Assembly (NCBI GenBank): GCA_009823395.1
Contig: CM020503.1
Location: forward strand, 4,058,501 to 4,122,500
From: Thamnaconus septentrionalis
Taxonomy: Eukaryota > Chordata > Actinopteri > Tetraodontiformes > Monacanthidae
Direction: 5' to 3'
DNA: 64,000 nt
A program made the translations under genes and the position numbers. Shown here piece by piece: positions 14,601 to 37,010 of this stretch (position 1 is the stretch's first letter; each line of letters starts with the position of its first letter). Under the pieces are notes generated by a model that made no database searches, was not told the DNA's origin, and was given only the letters and a program-made list of their open reading frames with translations.

Positions 14601-15766
14601 CTCGCTTTGACGACCAGGGCTCAAAATCTGGCCCCACGGCCTCTTCCTCCTTCTCCCTCTTCTTCCTCCCGAGGTCCTGAAAAACACAAAAACACGTCTC
14701 CTTGTGTGAGGATTTCCCCCCAGTGTAAAGCCGACTGTCGGGCACTTTCTTCTGCTCGTCAAGCGGAGAATCTGTGGCGTAAACGAACCCCGGCGGAGGC
14801 GCTGTGTGACATGGCCGGAGCCTCGACAACCGACGCCGCGGCGAACATGGAGAGGGGATCTGTCCCATCCAGCATTGAGCTGAGGGGGTCCGTCGGAGCA
14901 GACGATGAGGAGGAGGAAGACGAGGAGGTGCTGCCTTTGCGCGCCCCGCGCCGGGTTTTAGTGTCTGTCACCTGAACAGAGAGACGAGTGATGTTTGGGG
15001 GGAGAATCAAGGCACAAACTGAGAAACTATGCAAACATTGTTCCGCTTCTACACGGATGTGAGCGGTGAAAGATGAGCGGTGATGTGTGTACTACCGACC
15101 ATGATGGCCTTGAGGGGGTGGTACTCTCCAAATTCCACCAGTGTGGCCTCAGGACGGCATCTCCGCAGCTCGGCATCGTAGTCGCGCCCACGGGAACGCC
15201 TGGTTGACGACACACACCAGTTTCGACATCACTCACAATGGAAAGTTATCATATTTTGATTACGACTGTGTATACCGATAACCTCTGCCTCCATCTGTGT
15301 TTAGGTCACAGCTCTCATCACAGCAGGCATACGCCAACTGATGACAACTGTGTGTCATTACGAACCCAAAAGTGAGAGTGCTTTAGTTTAGTTTAGTTTT
15401 CAGTACATTTGTGCAACACTATCAGATCCATAACGAATTCAACGTTAAATTACAGTACTTATTGGCACGTCTTACCTTCATATATCGAAAGGTAACTATT
15501 TTATATGTCACATAACCTATTCAACCACCCACAAAACCGAGTCACAATCGCAACGGGTGCAGCCAGAAAATGACAACACTACGAAAGAAGTATACTAAAA
15601 ATCTGCAATGGAGTAGCCAAATATTTTTTGTTGACATGCTAAATTATCATCATATAAGTTTGCATTATAAAGAGCCGTCTATTCAAAGCAAAAATAGCAA
15701 ACTCGACTGATAATACGGGTTGTTTTTACATGAATAAGGAGCATCTTACCACTGCACCGCAGCCAT
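4758..15766 (-). CDS. vps35l: VPS35 endosomal protein-sorting factor-like (Retriever subunit), complete
   Basis: VPS35L is the large alpha-solenoid subunit of Retriever (with VPS26C and VPS29), part of the Commander assembly that recycles endosomal cargo to the plasma membrane. 30 exons, listed in transcript order: 15766-15750, 15199-15100, 14971-14789, 14676-14557, 14445-14421, 14057-13981, 13751-13623, 13544-13460, 13383-13327, 13247-13151, 12930-12883, 12775-12682, 11901-11701, 11612-11566, 11276-11165, 11072-10956, 10505-10452, 9216-9136, 9053-8991, 8904-8819, 8724-8644, 8447-8384, 7908-7810, 7707-7630, 7544-7430, 7354-7215, 6357-6192, 5934-5816, 5081-4929, 4856-4758. Phase closes throughout, giving 968 aa (human about 963). 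Landmarks are a serine run then [16 protein letters not shown] near residue 65, [50 protein letters not shown], and the C terminus LTLQSRT. Start context AGAAATGG. Least certain are the GTTCGT and GTCGGT donors of exons 3 and 2. Confidence 0.95.
6890..7191. mobile_element. TTAA-family MITE, degraded copy (vps35l intron)
   Basis: About 300 bp that clearly align by eye with the 43596-44019 element: the shared block GGCAGCTGGATTGTCCACAC, then AAGATGGCAGCTAACT, then ACTTTTATTGTAC. The right end is truncated to TTACACACTTTAAG and has lost the GGACC terminus. Confidence 0.65.
7982..8117. mobile_element. Small palindromic MITE (vps35l intron)
   Basis: A 136 bp element with 23-27 bp inverted termini: TACGGAAGCGCATTGCATTC at the left, complement of TTACGGAAGCACATTGCATT at the right. 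An internal CTCGTAATTACGAG palindrome sits near the centre. The superfamily is not assigned. Confidence 0.7.
8145..8240. mobile_element. TTAA-family MITE, 3' fragment (vps35l intron)
   Basis: About 95 bp matching the right end of the family: ATTAATGTATTTATGGGCAG, then AAATCAAGCCAAATTTTACA, then CACTGGACCT. The trailing TTGA shows a decayed TTAA. Confidence 0.65.
8529..8633. repeat. Alternating purine-pyrimidine tract / (CA)n next to vps35l exon 21 donor
   Basis: Starts with mixed CA/CG steps (GCGCGCGCACGCACACGCAC) and passes into a pure (CA)n from about 8564 to 8633. In the vps35l transcript this is a long UG tract starting about 11 nt after the 5' splice site of the exon ending at 8644. Confidence 0.9.
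9739..10279. mobile_element. 0.5-kb MITE family, copy 1 (vps35l intron)
   Basis: 541 bp with inverted termini CTGCGTTTTCATTACAG and the complement of TTCTAGGGGTCACGGAAACGCAG. Internal blocks are shared with copies at 19893-20416 (inverted) and 58380-58872: AAGCGATATTTCTAAAATTT, TTGAATGGTGTGAAGTGCAT, CTCAAATATGGCTAAAAGGT (as complement). It has no transposase, so it is a non-autonomous DNA element. Confidence 0.8.
10579..10915. mobile_element. Tc1/mariner-type non-autonomous element (vps35l intron)
   Basis: 337 bp flanked by TA on both sides (10577-10578, 10916-10917). The left end, CACTACCAGTCAAAAGTTTG, is the familiar fish Tc1-like terminus. The right end is its degenerate complement (AAACTAATGACTGGTCGTG). 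No transposase remains. Confidence 0.8.
11968..12515. mobile_element. hAT-derived repeat (vps35l intron)
   Basis: Begins AGGTGTCAAACTCTGACTCG and ends in TGTTGGCCCCACTGTGTGTG, the usual hAT-like subterminal motifs. A block ACAAATCCCAGAATGCTCT plus an AT-rich stretch with a TTATTATTATTATTAT run is shared with a second copy at 26301-26600. The boundaries are approximate. Confidence 0.6.
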
Positions 15767-17680
15767 TTCTTCCAAAAGTCACATGACCCGTCGCCACTTC
15801 CTGGTTGTAGATGTCTCTATTTTTTTTTGGATGCAAATGAACCTTTTTAAAACTGTGTTTACGTATTCAAAGGACTGATAATATGAACAACAACATAGTA
15901 CATTTGAATAGACACCCTGTTAAAGCGAGTCTTTGGTGTAAAAGGTAAAACAAAATTATAACTTCATTTCCCAGAATACACTGTGCAATTTCATGCAAGC
16001 GTTCAACAAAATAGGCAGAAGAGCCCTCACTTCAAATTCAATTTCAGAAACTAAAATAGAAGACAATTCCTCGGTTTTTGCCATTTATAGCGGAAAGGTG
16101 CAATCTTGTTTTCTCTGGAACTAATTCGGCATTTCAATTTGTACTGATTAAAACATGTCACAACGGCGGTCTTAAACTAGACACGCCAGACTCGGAGGAT
16201 TCATCTGTTCATTATAGACAACCTTTGTTAATATCGCCGCTCACTGTTGAGTCTGAACGGTCTAAAGCTAACGGCTTTAGCTTGACCATGACCTGACCCC
16301 GGGCTTCTCCGCTAATTCACCTGACCAGGTAAGCGTTGCACTGCACACCATGGCGGGTTTATCACTGTCATCGTGGCTGTGTTTACTTGAGAGCACTTTA
16401 TTAGAAGCAAAGCGGATGCAGCTAGCATGTCGCTAACACAGCATGACATGTCGCTAGCAGAAGGAACGCCTTCGCCTACCCGGCTGACGGTAACCGACCG
16501 GTTGGTTTGCAATAAAGTACCGTCATATGGATCGACGTCTGTGTTTCTGAAATGTTCATATAGTTCAAACTGTCACATGAGACGAGTCACGTTTTTCCTG
16601 GGAGCACGGTATGCTATATGTGTACTTAATGTGACATGACCAACTGGAGTCATTCCGTGTGGAATCAATGTAAACCGACCGCGTCCTTCGGGTGTGATTT
16701 TGTTCTGAAATGTCAGTGTTCGGCGAGCGGCACTTCCGCCCGGCAGAAAGTAATCGTTACCCACTGCAACAGGTGTGTGATACACGGTGTCATATCGTGA
16801 TGCAAATGAGACGGGATGGTTTTAGGGGTTGAGTATCATGGAGATCAACATTTGACAGCTGGGATTTGAACCAGGCATCAGGTGATGCATTAACTCGATC
16901 GTGCCTTTATGAGCAAGCAGGAAAAAACGAAACAAAACAGAAAACAGTAAACAAAACCGAAGCTCAGTGAGGCTTTAGAGACCTTGGTAATTATTGCATG
17001 CTGCGTTATTATTGTGTGACGGTGCAGACACTTAATGTGTGGCTGTGTGTGTGTCATGTGAGACCTGGGTGTATAAAACCAAAACACTAATTCATTGGTC
17101 ACCCTGCAGTCTGCTGTGGTAGACTTTATAAGAAACTCTCTTGCTTCCTCCTTTCCATCTTCTTAATCCTCTTTGTTGGCATATTTTATTAATGAACATG
17201 ATGTTGTGGGAGGGAACTTTGATTAGCCTTATCAGTGTAACCAATCCTTTAATGAAACGATTCCAATGGATCAGGTGGCCACTGTCTTTCCTCCCCGAGA
17301 CGTCGCCCTCTTCCCAGGTTACCACTTTGCATCTCCCTTGAATAATTCCCATTTTTTTGGAGGGTCTGGATCTGAATGTGCTGTAAATTATTAAGAAGAA
17401 AGGAGCACCTGTCATCAGAGTAAAAGCCTCTGTTTTTTTGTAAGGATGCTGCTCCAGCCTACAAAAGGCAGCTTCCTCTTGCTCCTGCTTCTATTTCCCG
17501 CTCCCGCCCTCCCTCTCCACCAGCGACCCGACGGCTCTCCTCCAGAACATGGTGTCCTCGGCGCTGGGCCGCTCCGACGAGCAGCTTCTCTGCGCCGCCT
17601 TCCTCTCTAACTGCTGGTGCGTGTGCCTGTTCCTCTGTGTGTGTCTGGAAGGGAGAGCGTGCGGCAGGAGCGGTGGTGGC
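15767..17680. promoter_or_regulatory. vps35l/zdhhc16 head-to-head promoter interval
   Basis: 1.9 kb between the two start codons, with no other gene recognised. Near the vps35l start are a palindromic E-box-like GTCACATGAC (15778-15787) and, on the - strand, CCAGGAAGT (15796-15804), an ETS-type site. A strong splice donor CCAG/GTAAGC at 16328/16329 may end a non-coding first exon of zdhhc16; the matching acceptor is unclear. The transcription start sites are not determined. Confidence 0.5.
15778..15804 (-). promoter_or_regulatory. vps35l: E-box-like and ETS motifs upstream of vps35l
   Basis: GTCACATGAC resembles the TFEB/USF-type GTCACGTGAC with one central change. The neighbouring CCAGGAAGT on the coding strand matches ETS/GABP sites, which are common in housekeeping bidirectional promoters. 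They lie 12-38 bp upstream of the vps35l ATG. Confidence 0.4.
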
Positions 17681-20600
17681 ATGCGTTTGGGCAGCAGCTG
17701 GCGCTGGCAGCTGTCCGGGGCCATGCGACTGGCGCTGCGCTGGTGCCGGCTGTGCCGCCCGCACCGAGGACACCAGCCGAGGGTGGCCGGCGGCGGCGGC
17801 GGCGGCCTCCGGGAGCTGTGGAGCTACGGTCAACTGCTGCTGCGCTCGCTCTACTTCAACAGCCTCAGCAACACGGACACGCTGCTGGACTGCGCCTTCG
17901 AGCCCGTCTACTGGATCGTGGACAACGTGACGCGCTGGTTCGGAGTGGTGAGGATGCGCGGCGGCTCAGCTGGATCTTCCTCCTCCTCCTCCTCCTCCTC
18001 CTTGTCTCCAGATTCTCCTGTTTTCTCTCCGTCCCAGGTCTTTGTCACTCTGGTTATTCTGCTCACGACCTCGGTCGTGGTTATAATCTACCTGTTCGTC
18101 CTGCCCACCATCTTCAAGACCTACCCAGTGCACTGGGTGGCCTGGCACCTCTGCTGCGGCCACTGGCTCCTCGTCATGTTGGTCTTCCATTACTACAAGG
18201 CCAGCACCACCTCGCCCGGACGCCCACCAAAGGTACTGCAGCTGGACAAACAAGGACTCTTCCAACGCACCTGTAGGATTTTTGATACAGTCACTTGTTA
18301 TAATGGCTACACGGTGGCGCAGTGGTTAACGCTGTCGCCTCACAGCAAGAAGGTCGTGGGTTCGATTCCGGGCCTGGGGTCCTTCTGTGTGGAGTTTGCA
18401 TGTTCTCCCTGTGTCTGCTGGGTTCTCTCCAGGTTCTCCAGCTTCTTCCCAAAGTCCAAAAACCGTGCATGTGAGGTGAATTGGAAACTCTAAATTGACC
18501 GTAGGTGTGAACGTGAGTGTGAATGGTTGTTTGTCTCTATGTGGCCCTCTGATGAACTGGCGACTTGTCCAGGGTGTACCCTGCCTTCAGCCATATGACA
18601 GCTGGAAGAGGCTCCAGCAAACCCCTGGTGTGTGGATGGACTTATTATAATATTCTTAATATTTCTTTTGTATTTGTTTCTTTTAGGACAGAGTTCACAT
18701 CGCCTCTGTGTCCCTGTGTAAGAAATGCATCGCCCCAAAGCCCCCCAGGACGCACCACTGCAGCATCTGCAACATGTAAGAGAAGAAACAGAGATTCTCA
18801 AACACAGTTTGTCATCTTACTGTTGGACCTCAAAGTGTCTCTTCTGTCTCTGTCCCAGGTGTGTCCTGAAGATGGACCACCACTGTCGTATCCTTTTGGC
18901 CAGCCACATGCATCCCCCCCCCCCCCCAAAAAAAAAAATCAACAATGCACAAAAAGAAAAATCACTTGTGTTAGAACAACAACCAAAAAACACCTAACAC
19001 AACTGACCCAAACTTTGATTCAGTTGGACTCAACATAGGGATGTTAGCAATTAATCTATTATTGATTAGTTGTCAAATAAGAATTTAGTCGATTAAATTA
19101 AATTAAGTTAAATTAGTTGCAATAAATTGAACATTTTTTACGTGGGTAGTTAATGTCATTATAACAGTGTAGTTGGAGGAAAGAGCAATTCACCTGTAGA
19201 TACTGTGATGGTCATAAAATACCTAGAAAAAAATTACTTTTTAACAACTTTAAAAAAAGAAAAAGAAAAAAAAGTTGAAATGTGACCCCTTGGAAGTCAA
19301 CTCAAAGTCAGAGGGTAAATGTTTAGGGTGTTTTTACTGTTCTCTAATGTAAAAATGGGTCACATTGGACCCTCAACATTATTCAAGGATTAAACAATAT
19401 GTTCCCTACACATTTTTCATTGTGAAATTTAGGTTCTCAGGAAAAATCACCGCTTATCGATTAATCGTTAATCGATCGATATGGTCAATCAACTAACGAT
19501 TAAAGAGTTAATCGATAATTTGCATCCCTAACTCAACACGCTCCCAGCTTGGCTCAACAACTGCGTTGGCCACTTCAATCAGCGCTACTTCTTCTCCTTC
19601 TGCCTCTACATGACTCTGGGCTGCATCTACTGCAGCGTCAGCAGCAGGGACCTCTTCCTGGATGCCTACGGCGCCATCGAGGTGAGGAGCCACCGGCTGC
19701 CGCACGTGGTTCACATTTCATACCAGCAACTTCAGTGAGGTTCGCTCAAAGTGGTCCTGTTTGGCTTGAGGAGATGCGATGAAATATTTACACGGCAACA
19801 CGAGACTTGATTAAGATCTCTGCGCACTGCTGTCAAACGGATCTGATTCTGGAGGGTCTCGTCTCAGAGGCCAGCCGTCCATCTAACTGTAGCTGCGTTT
19901 CCATCACCCCTAGAATTACGGAAAACCTAAATATTGCAATAAAAAACTGTTGATGGAAACGCCTAAACTTTGGAAAACCTCTCAAATATGGCTAAAAGGT
20001 TTTGATGACCCCATGAGGTGGTTTTTCAGACGCATCGATATAGAGGTACATCGCAAAAGTGTCATGGAAACACTTTTTTCGCATTTACACGTCAGTGGAC
20101 GTGACGTACGGTGTCACGTGACCAGTTCACTTGAAGTGAAAATGGCGCATTATGTTTGGACGGAGGAGGAGACTGAATATTTCTTCCAAGTAATCAAAGA
20201 GAAAAATATAACAACCACTCTAGACACAAAACAACATCGAAATGCAGATTTCGCACCGTCATCCTCCTCAAATCTCGCGGGATGAGATTTCCGAAAATTA
20301 CGGATCTATGCACTTCACACCATTCAATGGAAACACCTGCAGCTTGCAATTGTACATTGTCCAAATTTTAGAAACATTGCTTTTCTTTTGCGAAAGAAAC
20401 TGTCATGGAAACGCAGCTGGTGCTTCCCTCCCTCAGAGCTCCTATCAGACGCCGCCTGAAACCAGCCCCTTCACAGAGACCACCGCCCACAAGTCCATCA
20501 TCTTCCTCTGGGTTCTGACCAGGTGAGCGCCGCCCTGACCCCACCCTCGAAGGTCGAGCCCGGCCGGGCTGGGTTCCGAGTCTGAGGTGGTGACCCTCCT

Positions 20601-21105
20601 CCTGTCTTGCAGCTCGGTGGCGGTGGCTCTGGGAGGACTCACCCTGTGGCACGCCGTGCTCATCACCAGGGGAGAGACCAGCGTGGAGCGCCACATCAAC
20701 CGCAAGGAGACCAAGCGGCTGCGGGAGCAGGGCAAGGTAGCGCCACAGCGGCTGCAGCCAACGCCAAAGTTGCCCGACACGCATATATTGGACAACGCTG
20801 TAAACTGCCGTTCTCGCGCAGGTGTTCAGGAACCCGTACCACCACGGAAGACTGAAGAACTGGAAGATCCTGTTTGGTGTGGAGACGAGGAGGTGAGCTC
20901 TCATTTCCCCCCTCGCTAAGGACTCAGTGATTCCTCATTTCTGCCCCCCGGTCGCATGTGAAGGTGTGGTGTCAGACCGCCTGTCCCTCTGCTCCTCCTC
21001 AGCCACTGGCTGGTGCGGGTCCTGCTGCCGTCCAGCCATCCTCCCAGTGAAGACGGCATTGTGTGGGACAGCATCTTCACCAGGAGGGACCCCATGGCCA
21101 TCTAA
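17681..21105 (+). CDS. zdhhc16: Palmitoyltransferase ZDHHC16, complete
   Basis: An integral membrane S-acyltransferase of the ER/Golgi that transfers palmitate to cysteines. Exons: 17681-17947, 18038-18232, 18687-18775, 18859-18887, 19548-19681, 20437-20522, 20613-20736, 20822-20892, 21003-21105; 365 aa with phase closed. Human forms are about 361-377 aa; the region after AYGAIE matches the human isoform that lacks the small KMKQLDKNK-containing segment. The cysteine-rich domain reads CKKC..RTHHCSICNMCVLKMDHHC, with the catalytic DHHC at residues 190-193 followed by PWLNNC across an intron. Hydrophobic segments VFVTLVILLTTSVVVIIYLF, the segment before VFHYYKAS, FFSFCLYMTLGCIYC and FLWVLTSSVAVALGGL fit four membrane spans. 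The start is uncertain: in-frame ATGs exist at 17549, 17681 and 17723. Confidence 0.94.
18302..18625 (+). mobile_element. V-SINE, near full length (zdhhc16 intron 2)
   Basis: A tRNA-derived head with A-box-like TGGCGCAGTGGTTAACGC and B-box GGTTCGATTCC, then the conserved vertebrate V-SINE core (GTGGAGTTTGCATGTTCTCC, then CCAAAAACCGTGCATG), then a tail with TGAACTGGCGACTTGTCCAG. It is in the same orientation as zdhhc16. The frame from zdhhc16 exon 2 stays open into this SINE (stop at 18491), so intron retention would append SINE-coded residues. Confidence 0.85.
19036..19530. mobile_element. hAT-type MITE with perfect 8-bp target duplication (zdhhc16 intron 4)
   Basis: 495 bp with termini TAGGGATG and CATCCCTA, and long subterminal ATTAATCG/CGATTAAT palindromic repeats. 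The flanking duplications ACTCAACA (19028-19035 and 19531-19538) are identical, diagnostic of hAT transposition. Its right end lies 16 bp from the exon 5 acceptor AG (19546-19547). Confidence 0.9.
19893..20416. mobile_element. 0.5-kb MITE family, copy 2, inverted (zdhhc16 intron 5)
   Basis: 524 bp with inverted termini CTGCGTTTCCATCACCCCTA and the complement of the same motif ending GGAAACGCAG. It is the reverse complement of copies at 9739 and 58380. It fills most of intron 5 and ends 20 bp before the exon 6 start at 20437. Confidence 0.85.
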
Positions 21106-22520
21106 CCTTCTTTTTTAACACCAAATTTCATACCAAAAGAATCTGCTGAAAATGGTATATAGCTACATATGTATTTTACATATACATATACATATATGTA
21201 TGTTTTGTTTTTTGTTTTTTTTTTACTGCAAAAAAACTTGGACTCAGACTGCGAGTCCTGACCACCAGCTACAGTGCAACAGCAGCATCTCGACCTGTGG
21301 CAGTTTGTGGCCGCGGTGGTTCAAGATGCCATGACCCCCCCCACACACACACACACACACCACCTGACCTGGGCCAGTCAGGTGGTGAAGTAATGCTGCT
21401 GGCCGGTGTTACTGCTACATTACAACTCAATAACCCAGCAGAACTGACTCCACAAAGACTATTTGCCTCTTCTCCTGTGTGTGTGTAGTTGTGTGTGGGG
21501 ATCTCAAGTGTCGTTGTTTGTCTTGCTGCGAGGCTCCTTGTGCCTTCAGATTCCAGATTTACCATTTACGTTTTTGTCTTTGTGAAAGTAAAAAGAGAAA
21601 CTGTTGTGTCCCACTTGGCTTTATCGGAGAGTCTCCACCCTGGTTCCACTCACCCAAACAGTATTTCTTCCGCTCTAGCGTCACCCCAGTTTATGAGGTT
21701 CAGGTCAGCAGATGTCTGAGTGGAGACGCGCTGATCTCCGGTCAGATCTCCGGTCGGATCTCGAAGCTCTGACTTGTCCTCGTTTTAAACGTGCTTGTGA
21801 TTAACTGATGAAACGATGTGCAAGGTGGCGTCATTGTTGACTGACATTGTTGATCTCCGAGTCCAGGGTTTTCCTAACGAGGAGTCACGATTTAGAGCTC
21901 AGTGTTTGTGATTGTGTTGTTTGAGAGGGAGAGAAAACTACAAGTTTGATTTACGCGTCTTAAACTTCTGATTTCAATAGTTTCTGGCAAGTTTGGGTGA
22001 AGAAAAGTAACCTGAGCTCGTTATTTCTTTGTTTTGAGTGATGAAGAAATAATTGAGTGCCTTGTTTGACTGGAAGGCATTTAATAAGAGGCACCTTGGA
22101 ATAACTTTTCAACCGAGTACTGTGAAATGAAATCCCCCCTGAAATATCATGACTGCAGAAACTAACATATCATGTTGGCTGTGATAAGTTTGCTGGGTGA
22201 CTCGGTGGTGCAGCGGTCAGCACTGTGGCCTCACAGCAAGAAGGTTGTGGGTTAGATCCCGGACCTGGCGCCTTTCTGTGTGTGTGGTTGTCCAGCTTCC
22301 TCCCACAGACCAATAAAATGCATGTGAGGTGAATTTGGAACTCTAAATTGACCGTAGGTGTGACCCCTGCAACCCTGAGTGCAGGAAGAAGTGTGTACAG
22401 AAAACAGATGGATGACTTGTTTGCCAATGAGAGCTGGGCTCCACTTGAATCCATTTTTTTTAAAATAAAATTCTTTTGTTGTGCTTTTATATAAAATAAA
22501 CTATCTGTGTTGTGTGTTTT
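21106..22520 (+). other. zdhhc16: zdhhc16 3' untranslated region (inferred)
   Basis: Non-coding sequence from the stop codon to AATAAA hexamers at 22464-22469 and 22495-22500. It includes a short CA run (about 21341-21360) and a V-SINE copy (22192-22412). Confidence 0.55.
22192..22412 (+). mobile_element. V-SINE, internally deleted (zdhhc16 3' UTR)
   Basis: The tRNA-like head GGTGGTGCAGCGGTCAGCAC and the block CCTCACAGCAAGAAGGTTGT are followed directly by CCAGCTTCCTCCCACAG. Part of the central core is therefore missing relative to the copy at 18302. The tail reads GTACAGAAAACAGATGGATG. Confidence 0.8.
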
Positions 22521-22565
22521 TTCATGACTAGAGGGACGCATTTGGTATGATTACAAAATTTTATT
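22495..22565. terminator. Opposed zdhhc16 and mms19 polyadenylation signals
   Basis: AATAAA on the + strand at 22495-22500 (zdhhc16) faces AATAAA on the - strand at 22560-22565 (mms19; TTTATT on +). The hexamers are about 60 bp apart, so if cleavage is 10-30 nt downstream the two transcripts would end within a few bases of each other or overlap. Confidence 0.55.
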
Positions 22566-23451
22566 GAAATGTTAAGTTATACACTTAAATATTTTCCTTG
22601 GCATAACATCAGCTCTCGTGTAAAGAAGAAAGAAGACAATGTTTTGATACTGTTCTCAGCTCTTGACTCAGTTTGACAATGGCACAGATATTTAATGTTA
22701 AATGAACATAAAAGTATTTTCTTCCTGTTACTGGAGGTGATATTCTACACGTACATCAATGAACATCCTGAACATTCCGAGGACAGCAGGCACGTTTCTA
22801 TTTCAATTCTTCTCAACGACCTCACTTGGCTTGAGCTGCAGAGTGCGACAGGCCGCTGCTGTTCGATAACACAACCGCAGGAGATGAATGAAGATCAGTC
22901 ATTTTCAGCTGCACCAACTCTGAAAACAATGAAGCGTCCAGCTGATCACAGCTTGTCTGTGGCCAAAGACCACAAGCGGCTGTCAGTCTGTCTGTTAAAC
23001 TCATGTTTCCTCACTTCTAGCCAGTTCCAAGTGCAGATGGGAGTCACACTGTATTCTACAACCTGGCTTCATTATTAAGTCCCAAATAGGTTTTGGTACG
23101 CTAAAAAAATTAAAGATGCAAAAATAAAATTGTTCATGTTTGTAGCTGGAAGAAAATAAGCAGATGACAGAATCTGCATTGGGGAGAAACTGTGCTTTGT
23201 GATCAGAACATCTGAGCTCCTCTGAAGTGACTTTGAGATGGTTTGGGAAAACGAAGCAGCCAAAATGCCATGACCCAACCTGACGTGACATTACCTCCAA
23301 CACGTTGTGCGTTAGACAAAAAAACACTGACACTGACACTCTCCTCTTTGTGCGTTCATGAAAACAGACCAGATCCCAGAAAGCTGATCCTGGAGCTTCA
23401 CTGACCCCAACTTAAATGTTTCCCCAGTCTGGTACATAAGGGGGATGGGAA
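22566..23451 (-). other. mms19: mms19 3' untranslated region (inferred)
   Basis: About 0.9 kb of unique non-coding sequence between the mms19 stop codon and the - strand AATAAA at 22560-22565. No repeat or other gene was recognised. Confidence 0.5.
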
Positions 23452-35912
<12,461 letters not shown>

Positions 35913-35931
35913 CGTGCCGTTAAGGCGGGAC

Positions 35932-35942
35932 TGCGCATGCGC
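35932..35942. promoter_or_regulatory. mms19: NRF1-like site upstream of mms19
   Basis: TGCGCATGCGC is a palindromic match to the NRF1 consensus, 20-30 bp upstream of the start codon. NRF1 sites are typical of housekeeping and DNA-metabolism promoters. Confidence 0.6.
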
Positions 35943-36976
35943 GGAAAGTTAGGTAAACGGTAGAAAGTGATGGATAATGCAAAAAAACACTTTAGTTTAA
36001 AAGCACTGTTAGCGAACATCCAAGTTCTGAAAAATGTAATAAAAATCAAAAAAAAATCCGACTAACGTGCAGCTTGGAAACACCAACTGCTTGCTTAATA
36101 ACGAATCTAATGGAACGACTTTAGTTTACTGGCGCTGCCTTCATGAACTTCCCGAATTTTCATACACCCAAAAGTGCACAAGTTTCTAAAGGTGGAATTC
36201 TCCGTAACAGTCTCTGTGGATACGCTGACAGCGAGGAACAGTTGGCTTCCTATTAAAGTTGTGCGTCAGTTAGAAGAACAGCTCTTATATGATATTCAGA
36301 TGATGTAAAAACACCGGCATTACTGCCGCGCGTCACACCCCACCTCCCCACCTCGGTGTCGTTTACCCCGGTTTGTCCCTTCGCAACGCGTTTCTTCCTG
36401 ACGCAAGGCAATCCAACACGAGCGTTGCCTGCTAACGCGCAGGCGTCGAAAAAAGTTCGGAGGCGCTAGCTCGGCTGCTAGTCACCTTTCAGCAGTGCAG
36501 CGGCGGTACCGACCGGGGCTTTAAACGAAGAAAAGGAAACATAAACAAACTGCAAAGAGGGCCAAAAACTACAACCAAGCAACGCGCCAAGTGAAAGAAG
36601 ACGGCGTGACGCGGAATATCTCCTCTATATGGTGGACTTTTGTTACGTTTACGGGAATATCATGGGAGCACGAGTGCGCGCAAGTTGTGTGTTTGATGAT
36701 GTTGTGTTGCTAGCCTTGTTGGCCCTGTTAGCCTGTTAGCGAGGAAAGGTGCGCGCCGCTTTGGCGACGACTCTTCTAGACGGCAGCATCCGAGGGACGG
36801 CTCGTCGAAACGTTAGGGGGACTGGTTATGCTCACGCCGCCGGCGAACACTGCGTCACGGCCTTTTAAAGTGTACGGTCAGAGGTGGCACGGTGTGGGTG
36901 ATTGGTCTGCCAAACTCCTGCAGCGTAAGTACGGGGCCACGGGCTTTACATCTTCTGGGGGTCTTTTTTTGTTACA

Positions 36977-37010
36977 GCTCTTCTTCTTCTTCTTCTTCTT
37001 CTTCTCCTTC
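36977..37010. repeat. (TTC)n microsatellite
   Basis: TTC trinucleotides with one CTC interruption, upstream of the ubtd1 start and probably inside its 5' leader or promoter. Confidence 0.85.

Noticed and set aside
15096..15100. Alternative vps35l exon 2 donor at 15096 (GTAGTA)
   Set aside because: It would break the reading frame with exon 3; the weaker GTCGGT donor keeps K-A-I-M followed by V-T-D-T-K.
18302..18375. tRNA-like sequence with A and B boxes
   Set aside because: It is the head of a V-SINE, without a foldable complete tRNA.
19950..20285. 111-residue frame inside the 0.5-kb MITE ([20 protein letters not shown])
   Set aside because: Related but broken frames occur in the other two copies; it looks like element sequence without a transposase motif rather than a host gene.
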